A program made the translations under genes and the position numbers. The notes under the pieces were generated by a model. It had not been told where the DNA came from. It was given only the letters and a program-made list of their open reading frames with translations, and made no database searches. A stretch of 64,000 bases of DNA from positions 487,023,501 through 487,087,500 of the forward strand of contig CM057459.1 in assembly GCA_016271365.2 (NCBI GenBank), given 5' to 3'. Numbering within the stretch: the first letter of the stretch is position 1; every line of letters begins with the position of its first letter. This document shows positions 1 through 11,566 of the stretch, in pieces. This DNA comes from Neoceratodus forsteri. Its lineage: Eukaryota > Chordata > Ceratodontiformes > Ceratodontidae.

Positions 1-2045
1 ATTATCTTACATACTGCAGTTCATGTTTTTTGGTAATACTATGAGATTTGAGTCCTGCTGATGCCATCTGCCAATGTTTTGCTGAAAACTGGAAAATTAC
101 TTTAAAAGTGAACAAGTGGTACACTATTTATATGGTCTGGAATAGAGTGGACAGCAAGGGAGCCAGCTATTTGTTTCTAATCTTATTCAACATCAATACT
201 GGGAAAAGCAACATGAAGTTTTTGAGGTCTGTCATCCCTTGAGGACTACAAGAGCATCTTCTGCCCTTCCACTTTTGAGAATGGAATATTATGGCCTAAT
301 CTCATCTTTAGACATAACTGCATCACTCTATGTGTCTTTTATGCAAATCAGATATTCCTCCCTCTCAACCCTTATTCAAACATAATTGCACAGTCACAAA
401 TATTTGTAGCTCTGCAAAAGAATACTGTCATCTTTAGCCAGTGTCAAGAATTCTCATTTAACCTTTTGATGTATCCCAGTTTAAACAGGCTTGTACATCC
501 ATCTGCCTGTAATACTGTAAATGTTATCTTTATTGATCATTTGAAAAAAGGAGATGTAAGTGGGGGGGCACATGTGTGGCAATGATGGATTGCGATGTTT
601 GTATCGCACAGGGCATGTTTTTTTTTTTTGTGACCTCACAGATTGCTACTATTAGTGCAATACCAGAAAGTGAATAAGCTGTACCCTATGAAGATACACA
701 GTGCATACCTACTATGTTACAGTACTATACTAATTCACATGGGCAACATCAATGCTTTTCTGCCACCCTTATGATGCCTATTTCTGCCTCCTGCACTACC
801 AATGCCAATACAAGCAAGCAAACATTCGGCATTGACAAATGCTTGTTACGTTTGGAGCCGCTTGCTTGTGTATTTAGCAGCTGTGGTTTTGTTAATATGG
901 GGGGACAATAGGTCTTCCTGTGTACCTTATGTTATACTTCACATCTAGGGGCTGGGATCTGGCTTGTGAGTACTTGGCTGCAGTATTATGATTTCACCTG
1001 TATTGTTGTATAATCCTATTTGGAGTAAAATTATACTATATTCACACCACATTTGCTTGTTGCTGTTAATTGTGGAGAGCTCTGTCCTTTGCATGACGTG
1101 CCTGGGTTTGGGGGTTTGTCTTTGTTTCTTCTCTCTGCTAGGGAAGTGTCAGACTGGAATTTTTGGCTGGAGTCTGGCCTCTGGCAGCCAAAAGATTTAT
1201 GATCATGCATAGGCCAATGGGATGGATGCGGATACCCAGTGGTTATGGTTCCTCTGCACTATAAAGGTGGCAGGTATAATTACCTTTATGAGGTGAGTAA
1301 ACACCATTACTTAAGTGACTGTTAATGAGGAGACTAAATGACGATTCAGCCCAGGCTTAGCACACTCAGAGGTGATATAATGGTCATCTACCACTACTTT
1401 TGAAAAAAAAAAACTGGACTAGATATTCAAAGCCCCTGTCAGTCCCACAGCTGCAGGAAAAAAAATGATGCAAGTGGGTTTCCACATGCAGAGCCGCAGT
1501 TTTTCCCACAGTCACGGTATTTTAATCGGTTCCCCGATTTATCTCAGCTTGTTGCTGATTTTTCAGTGCAACTGCAGGGCAAAGTCATGCCTGGTGGGAC
1601 CTGGTATAACATCCCCTGCAGTTGCGTCAGCTGAAAATATGGAACTTTGCAGAACTTTTTCTGAGATTTCAGTCCGCATAAGCCATTGTGGAGTGGGACT
1701 TAGTCCTAGGACAGGCCGAAAATCCAGGCCACATTTTTTATAAATGGGCTGACTGTTCTTATAAACAGGCTTTACTGCCATTAAAAATAAAAGGGCAAAA
1801 ATCAGGACATCCAGAAATGTTCTTATAAATGGGACATTCTTATATTCAGTGTTCTTACATGTGGCCTCCACTGTATTCATACACCAGTTCTTACAGACAG
1901 GGTGCCAAAGTCAGTGAACACCAATGCTGTATTGCACAGTCACTCACACCCCAAGGAACAGTACATCAAGGTCACACAGTCACCATGACTGGTGGGGCCT
2001 TAAAACCTAATGTGTCATTCCCCTACTTTTAATGGTTTGTGTTTT
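1..2045. other. Unannotated sequence, no gene recognised
   Basis: I see no convincing coding region, RNA gene or known repeat here. Short open frames occur on both strands but none shows a recognisable motif, and they have the length expected by chance. There is a T-run near 618-629 and an A-run near 1404-1413. Confidence 0.6.
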
Positions 2046-3040
2046 AATCCTAACTGGGGCCAGTGTCATTTGGGATATTTATTGGAGACATTTCTGTGGG
2101 CATCAAGAGTAAGATCAATCTATTTTTTGATGACACCAAGATGGAAGCAGTGGTGGATGACCTGGGGGGGGGGGGTGGCAGGGTTTGCAGGAGGATCTGA
2201 CAAAGCTGGAGATCTGGTTGGATACCTGGCAACTGGGGTTCAATGCCAGGAAATACAAGGTGCTGCATTTTGGGCCAAAGAATCCAAGGAGAAACTACCA
2301 CTGGAGGGAGTGCAGATAGCAGATATTGAGGAGGAGAAAGATCTGGGGGTGCTCATTACAGGGTCAATGTACAACTCAGCACAGTGTAGGAAGGCAGCAG
2401 CAAGGACCAACAAAATGCTGAGTTGTATCACAAGGGATATAACCACATGAAGGCAGGAGGTGATTCTGCCACTGTATAGATCGCTGGTTAGACCTCACCT
2501 GGAGTACCGCATGCAGTACTGGTGCCTGTACCTGAAGAGGGACATAAAATTATTGGAAGGGGTGCAGCGCAGAGCAGCAAAGATGATCCAGGGCCTGGGG
2601 GACTTACCATATGAAAGTAACGTGAGAGAATTGAACATGTACTCACTGGAGGAGAGGAGGGACGGGGGGATATGATCAAGACCTTCAAGTACTTGGGAGG
2701 AATAAACAAGACTGGTACAGAAAGACTTTTCAAAGTAAGGGAGGGAAGGGACACTTGAGGCCATAATATGAGAATGGAGGGTGGAATGTTCAGGAGGGAA
2801 ATGAGACAACACTTTTTACAGAGAGGGTAGTGGCAGAGTAGAACACATTACCAGCAGAAGTAGTAGCCTATAGAACAGTGAGCTGCTTCAAGAGGGGCTG
2901 GGACAGGGCAAGAGGGAGGGTCAAGGGAGGGGGGTAAGGAGGGAGGGACAGCTGCAGAATAGGGCTGTTAGCTGCAAGATCGAGCAGACTCGATAAACCA
3001 ATAGGCCTTTTTCTGCTGGCTGTTTTCGTATGTTCGTATG
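2046..3040 (+). mobile_element. 5'-truncated CR1-type LINE (family B), 3' end
   Basis: The segment encodes the C-terminal part of a CR1-clade reverse transcriptase followed by a short 3' UTR. It ends at 3025-3040 with two copies of the octamer TTCGTATG; tandem octamers at the 3' end are typical of CR1 elements. The same 3' end in reverse orientation opens the copies at 50058 and 62955, so these form one family. The 5' end is lost near 2046, as expected for incomplete target-primed reverse transcription. Confidence 0.85.
2075..2830 (+). pseudogene. CR1 reverse transcriptase C-terminus, broken
   Basis: The frame opens with FFDDTKM where CR1 RTs have FADDTK, so the catalytic dyad region is just recognisable. 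A G-run at 2163-2174 shifts the frame. Further on come the family's conserved blocks: DLGVLITGSM (about 2337-2370), then LPLYRSLVRPHLEY and EGVQRRAAKMIQGL (2460-2600), the C-terminal conserved stretch of CR1 ORF2. A stop codon separates the two open pieces near 2448. It is a dead fragment of ORF2, which would have provided endonuclease and RT for retrotransposition. Confidence 0.85.
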
Positions 3041-3419
3041 ATGCATTGACATACTCTAGTTTTTATTTAAAATAATTTCATTACATTTTAAAAAGGATAC
3101 ATAGAGCATCTACTCATAGCTAGGTACAATATGGAGTTATAGTGAAGCTTTACTTCAAGTGTGAAGTTCCTTAGAAGCCATTGACTTCGACTTCTAGAAG
3201 CAGTTCTTGAAGTTGGCCATTCTGTAGCAACTTCAAAGACGCTGCATGTAACTATTCATGTAACTTCTTCTTAGACATTCTTGTACAGTAAATTCAGGTG
3301 AAGTTTCCTCAGTAAGAGGCTATAGGTCACATACAATTGTTCCTACAGGTCAGGTGACACCGCTCTATATTTATTTATATATTATATATCTATATATATA
3401 TCTATATTTATTGTCCAAG
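3041..3419. other. Spacer with AT-dinucleotide tract
   Basis: No coding signal is seen. An imperfect TA-rich tract lies at about 3365-3412. Confidence 0.6.
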
Positions 3420-3710
3420 GTCCTCTCTATTCATTGCATAGGTAGGCACCCATGAACTTATGAATGGTCTACTCTGTATGTCTCTGATAAATTGTATCCA
3501 CTTGAACTCATTGTATGTAAAACGCTTTACTTTGTATGTTCTGATATATTGTATCCTCTTAAACTCATTGTATGTAAAGCACTTATAAATTGTTATCCTG
3601 TTAAGTTTCTACATGTCTGTACTCTCCCGGGTAGTGCCTGAAAATAGTCATTTTATGGCTAGTGCACGTACCCAGTTAACAAAAGCTAAATAAAATAAAT
3701 AAAATATACA
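3420..3710 (+). mobile_element. LINE 3' UTR fragment with (TAAA)-type tail
   Basis: The last 80 bases contain TGCCTGAAAAT, then CTAGTGCAC, then TTAACAAAAGCTAAAT and an AATAAAATAAATAAAATA tail. The same string of blocks ends the V-SINE-like copies at 21235-21330 (reverse) and 21865-21935. Upstream is an internal tandem duplication of about 60 bases (around 3468-3600) with a repeated CTCATTGTATGTAAA block. I infer a 3' UTR of an L2-type LINE that shares its tail with the SINE. Confidence 0.6.
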
Positions 3711-4090
3711 CAGTGTGAATCAGTTTCACTTTGCAATCTATGCGAGTGAGTGGACGGGTACAGATCTGCTGCTTTTTGAACATTGACAAACAGTTTAAAA
3801 ATAACCTTTTTCAGCTTTCTTTTTGTATTTTCTACATCTTCTCCTTGGTTAGTAGTTTGTTAGGAAGGCACTCTGTGGTTTAGGTCTTTTTTTCTTTTTT
3901 TATTTCTGTCCTATTTTTTCTGCAGCCTTCCATCTGTATCTTCTTTTTACTTCTGTGTTCATATGCTCTGGTTCTGTCAGTTCTTGTTTAGTTCTTGTTT
4001 ATCATTTGTTCCCCCCCTCCATATTTCTGCCTTTTCCAAATTCACTTTCTTTGTGTTATATATAGTTTTTATGCTTTTTTTATTTTAAAT
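3711..4090. other. T-rich spacer, no gene recognised
   Basis: The plus strand is pyrimidine-rich, with several T-runs near 3885-3905 and 4070-4085. Nothing coding is recognised. Confidence 0.5.
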
Positions 4091-4093
4091 AAA

Positions 4094-4705
4094 AATTAGT
4101 GGAGACGGAGAAGAGAGTGGCAGGAGTGGGAGCCGGAGTGAGAGGAGGAGGAGGAAAGAGGGATAGTCACATGGCTAAGAGATGGGACACACCATCCCAT
4201 CCATCTGAAAAGGCAATGCTGTGGACCCAGAGCACTGGGCTTAGGAACCGCCCCCCCCCCACACACACACACGCAGTGGAGTACCAGTAGCAGCATGCAG
4301 TGGAGGTGCAAATATCAGCAGTTGGCCTTGCTCCTGCAGGTCCTGACCCTGCTGCAGCACCTGCCCCTGTTCCCTCTGTGGTTATACTGCCACCTGAGCC
4401 ACATGAGGAGGAGGAGGAGGAGTCCTGCCCTGGACCATCTGGCTTCTCCACTTGGCAGCAGCAAGAGTCTCTTATTTGGGACTTTTTGGGAATTGACCTC
4501 ACCAACTACAGCATGACGAGATGTACATTGTGTGACATTTTGTCTGGTGTGGAAAATGGAGCAGGCATATAGGTACTGGCAGACAGCACACCTACCTTAA
4601 GGTGAGGCACCACCAGGAGTAGCAGGAGCATGTGAGGACTCAGAGAAAGAATCATACCATGCTGACTTTTGCTGAGGGTGACACACTGCATCTCATCACA
4701 ATATA
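4094..4705 (+). pseudogene. hAT transposase N-terminus with BED-type zinc finger (copy 2)
   Basis: A frame starting at 4300 carries an acidic EEEEEE stretch, then SLIWDFL about 20 residues later, then CTLC. This is the Trp-aromatic plus CxxC start of a BED finger. After a frameshift near 4560 the second half is seen as TYLKVRHHQE, supplying the histidine pair, followed by HVRTQRKNHTM. In hAT (Ac/ZBED-type) transposases this finger binds the terminal DNA. The catalytic domain is absent: similarity stops near 4705. It is on the opposite strand to the better preserved hAT copy at 5484-15459. Confidence 0.65.
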
Positions 4706-4871
4706 CTTTTTGTTTATCATTTGCAAACCATGTACATGACTAATCAGTTATCTTTTCACATGCTCAGCTGTCGTAATACTAATGAAGTATGGCTGGAAGC
4801 CCTCTTTTAAAGCATGGATTCAGCATTGTTGCAGTCATGAAATCCACAATATGAGGATAATATTCCAATCT

Positions 4872-5060
4872 CTAGCCAGCCCAGTGGCACTGAGGATTGA
4901 GGCGCTGGATGCCACCCCTCACACCACGCTGGTGACTCGGGTTTGGGAACAAGCCCAGGCCATTGGGGGTCAGTAGGGGAGGGTAGGGATTGAGCATCCG
5001 GAGGACAGCTCTCTCTCCCTGGGGAGGGGGGGTTCCTGCTCCCACTTTCTAGTGGCCTCT
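4872..5060 (+). repeat. SINE-like dispersed repeat, copy 1 of 4
   Basis: The head (AGCCAGCCCAGTGGCACTGA, then a GGCGCTGGATGCC block and GTGACTCGGGTTTGG) recurs at 16410, 26541 and 36084 with the same block order over roughly 170 bases. The body continues GGGTCAGTAGGGG and CTCTCTCCCTGGGGAGG. A tRNA-derived promoter is possible (A-like TGGCACTGAGG, weak B-like GGGTTTGGGAA) but not certain. Confidence 0.55.
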
Positions 5061-5483
5061 GGTAGATCTGGGGGCTCACAGCAGCTGGGAGCCAGAGGAT
5101 CGGGGATTGGATTGGAGACACTTCTGTGGGCTTGCTCGGGAGCGAGCATGCAACACGCTGGAGTGCTTTACACTTCCCAGCCAATAGGGGAAAGTAAAAA
5201 AGTAAAAAAAATCCCTTCCTGGAGGATAGGTGAAGGCTGGGAGCTTCTCCCTCTCCATCCTCCCACCACTCCAGCCTGGCAATCTATGCTCTAGATAGAG
5301 TGCCTGGGAGGATTGGGTGGCCCTTTCCCATGAGGGTTCAGATCCTGGGGTTTCACCAGGTCGGGGTGAGGAGAGCAGACATAGTGCCATAGCAGGAGGT
5401 AGAGAACGGCAGGTAGGTCACTGGAGATAGTTCCTCCAGGAGGGTGAAGAAACAAAGTCTACAAAGAAAAAAAAAAAAAATTT

Positions 5484-6594
5484 AGACAGCTGTTATGATC
5501 CAATACATTAAGCATGTGTTCAGAAAATGCACAGCTTACAGAGTCAACTATTGCCCCAAACCACTGCTGCAAATTACAGACAGTCTACCTCAACACGTGG
5601 AGCAGAGGACTGACTTGACTAATAGAGGTAGTGTCCCCAGTCACTACCTGTGTGGCATGATCAAAACACCTCAAGATCAAAGTCAACACATCCATAAACC
5701 TCTACTCTTCTGTTGTAAGTGATATAGAAGCTCCAAAACTGTCACAACTTGTCTGAAGAAGCATGTAGTCTGATAAGGCCTTATACTGTACAAACATCTG
5801 CTCCAGCATATACATGGTCAAATTCCAACTTGTAACAACCTCCTGTTTTAATTGGTGCTGAGGCGGCCCATTTTTTTAATTGCAATGCAAATAATTGGTC
5901 CTTTGCTTTTCTGGACCATACAGGTTTTAAATAATTGATTAGCAGTTTTTTTCTTGGGACAATACTAACTGTACAGAGAGCATTTATATAGATTTTCTAG
6001 AAGTGTTATGTTTGTTAAACACAGTGAGGCAAGTGCTATGCATTTTCACAATGTTTTAGAACTTTTATGAGCAAACCGCTAATCAATTTTTGGAGTTAAA
6101 TAAAACCCTGACCATGCAAAATAGCCACATATTTGACAACACAGAGTGAGCACTTCTTTAATGTCACATTATGACAAGAACTCATTCACAAACAGGTTTA
6201 GACAGTGTGTAAAGCAGGGCAACATAACAAAACCCCAATCACTAATAGCATTGACAATATTTGCACCATTGTCACTAGCTATGAAGCCTGCCTTTAAGGA
6301 CAGTGGGTTCAACAAAGTGTCCGTCTCCTCCAGTATTCATGCCAAAATGTTGTCCCCAGTGTGCAAAGCAAGCATGCTCTTCATAGCCAGTGTTGCATGC
6401 TTGCAAATTCAGGGCATGTAGTTTCCATTACAGATCGATTACTTTCATTTGCTGAGAAGGTAATGACCAGCTACCTTCAGTTCTACCCAATGTGCTGTTA
6501 TGCATGTAAAGGAATTAGCAGCTTTTGCCCCACTGCTCGACATATCAGTGGTAGGATGGATATATTAACTGGTGGAATGCTGCAGGGCATGTGA
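5484..6594 (-). pseudogene. hAT transposase catalytic region (copy 1, 3' half)
   Basis: Reading down the minus strand from 6560 the hAT hallmarks appear in order: TTDMSSSG, SFTCITAHWVE, ASDNGANIVNAISDWGF with LPCFTHCLNLFV (about 6300-6200), then TSWNLTMYMLEQM (about 5850) and DHATQVVTGDTTSISQVSPL (about 5660-5600). These match the RNase H-like core of Ac/ZBED-type hAT transposases, including the catalytic Asp block and the TRWNST-like motif. Several stops and frameshifts make it inactive. The C-terminal dimerisation domain is not seen; similarity fades at the A-run at 5465-5481. It is the downstream continuation of the N-terminal part at 13961-15459, separated by the LINE. Confidence 0.8.
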
Positions 6595-6821
6595 AACTTC
6601 TTTTTCATTTTTTAATTTTTTTATTTTATTTACTACTTGGATTACAAATACCTTTGAACCAAGGGTTATTTTACAAAGGTTCCGCGTCAGCAATGGGTAC
6701 AAGCAAAACAGTGGTACTATACAATACAAGGTCAGGAGGTTAACATAGAAGTAAGCAGAGGCAAGATACAATACAGGTTAGGAGGTTAACTTAGTAGCAC
6801 AAGACAGTACATGTGTATATA

Positions 6822-7690
6822 CTAGCACAGTAGCAAACAGTCAGTGGCAAATGACAATGCACAATTAACAATACGGGTGTGTATATATAGCAAGACACAG
6901 ATACAAATGAAAACTATCCTGGGGTGACATAAGTGGAGTAAGGGTTGGGGGATGGGGAGGGGGGGAAAGAGGGGTAGGCAATCAAAGATTTGACATCGTC
7001 TTAAGTGCAAGAATAGAAAGATAAGTGCTAGGTAGTCTGGGGTGGAGCAACAAGAGATAGGGTGATTGGGAGGGAAGACAGAAGGAGAGAGTAGGAGAGA
7101 GGGTGAAATGGTAGGTGGGAGGAGAGGGGTAGAATGGTAGGTGGGGGTGGGAAAGAAATGGGGAGTAGCAATGGTTAGAGGGGTGGAGAGAAGTGGGGAG
7201 GGTAGCAAGGGAGGAGGCAGGAGAGGTGAAACAAAGCCACAAGCCTAGGCAGAGCAGTCACAACTGCTGAGGTCAGTGAGGTGCTGGTGGAGTTTATGTT
7301 CAAATGGGCCAAACTTGTTTTCAGCTGCAATTTCAGATGGAAGGTTGTTTAGCAGCAAGGGAAGCCCTGGTGTGGAAAGCATGTTGAGCCTGGTTGGTAC
7401 AGCAGAATGGAACGATAAATGTTGGTTTGAGGGACCTGCGCAAAAAATGTGCAGTGACTGCGGGCAACATTAAGGCATGAGTTGCAGGGGGTGTGAGATT
7501 AAGACAAATTTTCTTAGCCAGTAGGCAGATCAGGTAGGCAAGTCTACTATTTAGATTGAGCCAGTTGGATTGCTTGTGGAGATCACAGGTATGTGTATGC
7601 TTCCCTGTGCCAGTGAGAAGTCTACAGCATTTGTTAAGGGCTATCTTGATCCATTTTAGGGTGGTCTCAACAGCAGCCCCATAGAGAACA
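6822..7690 (-). other. 3' UTR and C-terminal tail of the LINE
   Basis: Downstream of the RT on the minus strand, about 7690-7270 still encodes a degraded C-terminal region. From about 7240 to 6900 the sequence is strongly purine-rich on the plus strand, giving long low-complexity Pro/Leu/Ser open frames on the minus strand that I do not regard as coding. Confidence 0.5.
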
Positions 7691-7695
7691 AGCCC

Positions 7696-8991
7696 TTAAT
7701 CAAAGACGAGTAGGACTGAGGCAGTTATGGCTGTGTGCATAGCTTCTTTGGTAAGACAGCGATGGTGGCAGTAGACTACCCCAGTTCTTGAGATGACTGA
7801 TTTTGAGATGTGTTGAACATGTGAGCTGAAAGACATTGTGCAATCAAGGGTAATATCAAGGTATTTAAACTCCTGCACTTGCTCAAGTGGCTGTTTAAGT
7901 TCATTATGTATGGTGACGTTTATGGATCTGTATTTGCTGTGAGAGCATGGACTTTGTTTTTTTGTAATTCATCAACAGCTTATGTTAGAAAAGCCAGGTT
8001 TCAACTAGGCTGAAGTTCGTTTGTAGCACCTTGGAGAGTGAGACGGGGTCAGTATGGGAGGAATAGAGGACTGCATCATCGGCATAGAGTATTAAGTTAT
8101 TATTGCAAACTGCAGGAAGAGTATTGATGAAAAGGCTGAAAAGTAGAGGGCCAAGGATGAAACCCTGGGGTACACCAGAGCGGACAGGAAGGGCAGTTGA
8201 GAGAGAGTCAACGATTTTGACTTTTTGGCTCCTTGCCGAGAGGTAGCTTTCAAACCATTTGGTTGCATCATTAGTTAGTCCAAGGGAGGAAAGTGAGTGA
8301 AGCAGGAGCTGGTGGTTCACACTGTCAAATGCCTTGGTCAAATCAGTAGGTGGGCAGTGTCAATCACCTTATGAATATGGCTGGTGAAGTCAAGCAGGGC
8401 AGTGGTAGTACTATGGGCTTTTCTAAAGCCATGTTGTTGAGGGCAGAGTAAGTTATATTTGTTGAGGTGTTCAGACAACTGGTCAGCTACAATTCATTCC
8501 AATGCCTTGGAGAATGGTGGGAGGATAGAGATAGAGCGGTAGTTAGAGAGAAGAGACCTATCACCACTTTTATGAATGGGTGTGACCACTGCTGATTTCC
8601 AGAGCTGGGGGAATTGTTTATGAGAGAGTGAGAGATTCAGAAGTTTAGTCAGAGGTTGTAGGACAACGTCAAGGGGGAGAGAGAGAGAGAGAGAGAGGAG
8701 TTTGAGGTCAAGGGTTTCACTGCTGAAACTGGCTTTGCTTAGCACTTTAAGAAGATATCTTTTAGCTTCAGACATGGATACCCTTTTAAAGTAGAATGAG
8801 GAGGTATTACTGTGGACATTGATTTTATTATTGAGACAGTGCTGGGCAGAGTGGTCAAAGAAGTTGGGGGGAAGGACACTGCTAAGATCAGTGAATGCGA
8901 GATTAAAGGAGTCTGCTATTTCTTTCCGGTCCTGTAAAGTAGAGCCGTTAACCTCGATCACAGTGGGGGAGGATTTGCTTGGTTTAACCAT
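7696..8991 (-). pseudogene. LINE reverse transcriptase (ORF2, RT domain)
   Basis: Three open pieces in order (8991-8494, 8341-7985, 7878-7696) form an RT. The first has FPQLWKSAVVTPIHKSGDRS and NYRSISILPPFSKALE (RT blocks 1-2). The second has TKAFDSVNHQLLLHSLSSLG, SGVPQGFILGPLLFSLFIN and LILYADDAVLYSS; YADD is the catalytic motif. The third has FKYLDITLDCTMSFSSHV, the thumb-proximal block. Stops lie between the pieces, with a (GA)n tract at 8678-8698. The reaction would be target-primed cDNA synthesis; this copy cannot encode it intact. Confidence 0.85.
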
Positions 8992-9233
8992 GAGGCTCTT
9001 GATGTTCTCCCAGAAGGGTTTGCTATTTCTTCAGGAGTTAGTAAGTTCCTGGTTGTAGAAGACTTGCTTGGCTCTGTGTATAGCCACTGTGCACTGGTTC
9101 CTAGCTGCCTTACAGAGCTGCATATCATGTGGTTTCCCTGAGTCCATGGCTCAGTGCCAAAGGTTATCTCGGTTTCGCTTCATAGAGTTGAGTTCAGAGT
9201 TAATCCAGTGATTAGTGGTAGTGAGTTTTGCAT

Positions 9234-10060
9234 TTACGTGGGGGGGGGGGCCAAACTGTTACAAACTTTGTTAAACTGGGCAATGAAGAAGTCAAGTGCT
9301 TGGTCAACACTGCTCAAGGAGTCAAGGGGTGTCCAATCAACCGTTGACAGGGCAGCAAGAAATTGTGGAAGCTTTCCTTTTGTTAAGATTCTTTTATAGG
9401 AAAATGAGGACTTAGGTTTAGGTGCCTTGCTTGACCATTGACAAATAACTGGGGAGTGATCACTGAGGGCATCTGGGAGAACTTCCATGTTAGTGATTCT
9501 TCTGGGATGAGCGGTGAGGATCAGGTCAATTAAGGAGATACTACCAGAATTATAATTAAACCTAGTTGGAGAGATGACCATTTGAGTAATGTCTAGGGCA
9601 GCAATGGCATCCTTATATGGGTTGGCTTCTGGAGCTAGCCAATTTATATTTAGGTCACCCATTACAATTGTCTCATCATGGGATGTGCAGTTGTCCATGA
9701 AGTCTGTGATCATTTGGAAGTCTGTAGCATGTTCACGCAGGGGACTGTATACTGATGCAACTGTGAGGGATTTTCCCTACAGGCCCAGGATTGTTTTAAC
9801 AGCTAGGATTTAAGAGTTGTTTGCAGAGGGAGGTAATGAGATGACTAGCCCTTTAAGAGTTTCCCTTAAATATATGGTGCAGCCACCCCTTCTCTTGGCA
9901 ATTCTGTTGAGTCAGAACAGGGCATAGCCTGGATTGGATACAGCATTGTCTGGGACCTTACGAGAGAGACAAGTTTTGTTAAGGGCTATGACATCTAGGA
10001 TATGTTGTAACACCCAGACTTGGAATGCACTGAGAAAAGCCAGCAGGCTGCAGATGTTAA
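9234..10060 (-). pseudogene. LINE AP-type endonuclease (ORF2 N-terminal domain)
   Basis: From about 10060 downwards the minus strand reads LDVIALNKTCLSRK and RIAKRRGGCTIYLRE (the first interrupted by a stop), the N-terminal blocks of an APE-like endonuclease. The open frame 9713-9234 continues with ETIVMGDLNINWL and DALSDHSPVICQW, carrying the GDxN and SDH blocks used for metal binding and catalysis. A G-run at 9240-9250 breaks the frame before the RT domain. The domain nicks target DNA to prime reverse transcription. Confidence 0.8.
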
Positions 10061-10112
10061 GAGTCAGCATCTTGATGGAGCCTTGTTTCTTGTGTCATTC
10101 ATATGCCGAGGA

Positions 10113-10160
10113 GGGTGGACTGGGGTTTGGGTGTACGTTCCCAGCTCGGAGCAGGAGGAG
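10113..10160 (-). other. Degenerate 2A-like motif ahead of the endonuclease
   Basis: The minus strand encodes LLLLRAGNVHPNPSPP just before the endonuclease start, followed by a stop. Many L2/CR1/Rex1-group LINEs carry a related GDVxxNPGP peptide at this position, which resembles ribosome-skipping 2A sequences. Here D is N and the terminal G is S, so activity in this copy is unlikely. Confidence 0.6.
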
Positions 10161-10304
10161 AAGTGCAATCCTAGCAAGATAGTGATCAAGGAGCTTGTGA
10201 GCCAAACACTGTCTACTTCTGACTGATTTTTTAGCTGGTATGTTACTTCAGGGCATGAGTAATTGAAGGAGAAGGGGGTACTCAGGGATGGAGAGGAGAT
10301 TATT

Positions 10305-10697
10305 TCAGTTATTATTGAAGTAGGCTAGCATGGGAGCACAGTAGTGTGTTTTGGATGGTGGTAGGGTACACCAAGGGCTATATCCCAACATAGAGCGGCG
10401 ATGCTGGTAAATGAGTAGGGTACCAGTACTAGTGGAGTTGGGGGGTATGAAAAACAGAAGCAGAGGCAGTGTTAAAAAGGTGTTTATGGGCATAGCGAAA
10501 AGAGGTACAGGCATCCACAGCAGAGGGTAAGGTGAGAGTGTAGATTTTATGAAGTTAGGGTGGTGGAGGGGATTAGAACAGGGCTGAGTGTTAGGCAACA
10601 GGGAGTGATCCAAAAAGCACAGGCCCTGACAGAAGTAGAAGAGGGAAGGGCAAAGACTGATGGATTGGATTGGGTAAGTGTGCTTATAACTGGGCAC
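10305..10697 (-). pseudogene. Possible N-terminal preface of the LINE ORF2 or remnant ORF1
   Basis: A 130-codon open frame rich in Pro, Ser, Leu and aromatic residues lies between the second leader copy and the 2A-like motif. It has no domain I recognise. Its position, in the same strand and directly upstream of the 2A-like motif, suggests the low-complexity preface common in this LINE group, but chance openness is not excluded. Confidence 0.35.
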
Positions 10698-10736
10698 TCT
10701 AGTGGCTAAAGGATATAATCTGCTAATGGAAAAAAG

Positions 10737-10922
10737 AAAAAAAGAAATTTAGTCAGGAGAGAGATGAGCTCCAGGGCACTGTGACAGGCAGTTCAAATCT
10801 CCAGGAGCTGACTCCAGTCAGGGAGAGACGGAGTGCTGAATCTGCCTATAATTTCAGGCACCATCCACCAACTGAGTTCATGGCTAGCAAGCTAGACTGG
10901 AGCTGCTTTCCCGAAGTGTACC
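10737..10922 (-). repeat. LINE 5' leader module, copy next to ORF2
   Basis: About 185 bases recur nearly unchanged at 11567-11749. Both copies sit immediately beside a run of 101-bp monomers, with the monomer joined at the same base in each case. The module belongs to the LINE's 5' untranslated region. Confidence 0.85.
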
Positions 10923-11126
10923 TGGAATCTTGCTCTTGAGGGTAGGCTGGGGAGCACCTTGTGGCTGGTTGCGCTCAGCATCAGACCGCTAGTGCAGAAG
11001 ATGGAATCCCCCTCAGGGAATCCTGGAATCTTGCTCTTGAAGGTAGGCTGGGGAGCACCTTGTGGCTGGCTGTGCTCAGCACCAGACCGCTAGTGCAGAA
11101 GATGGAATCCCCCTCAGGGAATCCTG
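10923..11126 (-). repeat. 101-bp monomer array, short block (2 copies)
   Basis: Two monomers, beginning at about 10923 and 11024, match those of the main array. The block ends in the first few bases of a third monomer at about 11125. Confidence 0.9.
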
Positions 11127-11566
11127 GAATGAAAAGAAGAGAAGGGAGAAATCAGCTTATATGTACCAACAGAACAAAGTCTTCAGAGTTTGAGAGGCAG
11201 GGTATGTAAGGAGACAAGAATTCTGTAACAAGGTGAGAAATTAAGGGTGCTAAGTTAGCCAGAGAGGGAGAGAATAGCTCTGGGAGTGGCTGGTATTAAG
11301 CACCAGCAGTGTCACCAGTATACAGAGGAAAAGGCAAGTGGGGTGTGGGGGGCAGAAGGGAGAAACAGCAATTCAGCAGTCAGACAAAGCAGTTTTTAAC
11401 TTCAAACTTTGTTAATACTTAAATAGCTTAAGGCAGTTGAAACACTACAAAAATGCTACAATTTCCTACTCTTAACAATTCAAAAAGGGTTGTAGTCACC
11501 TACACTAACAATTCAAATTCAGCAGTGGCACAAAGGCACATAACAGATTTAGTTGCAGAGGTTAGG
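11127..11566. other. Unique spacer between two monomer/leader blocks
   Basis: About 440 bases with no match to the monomers and no coding signal. Taken with the flanking blocks it gives the 5' region the layout: 22 monomers, leader, spacer, 2 monomers, leader. Confidence 0.6.

Noticed and set aside
6822..7242. Two Pro/Leu/Ser-rich open frames on the minus strand
   Set aside because: They translate a purine-rich 3' UTR stretch of the LINE and are low-complexity in both frames.
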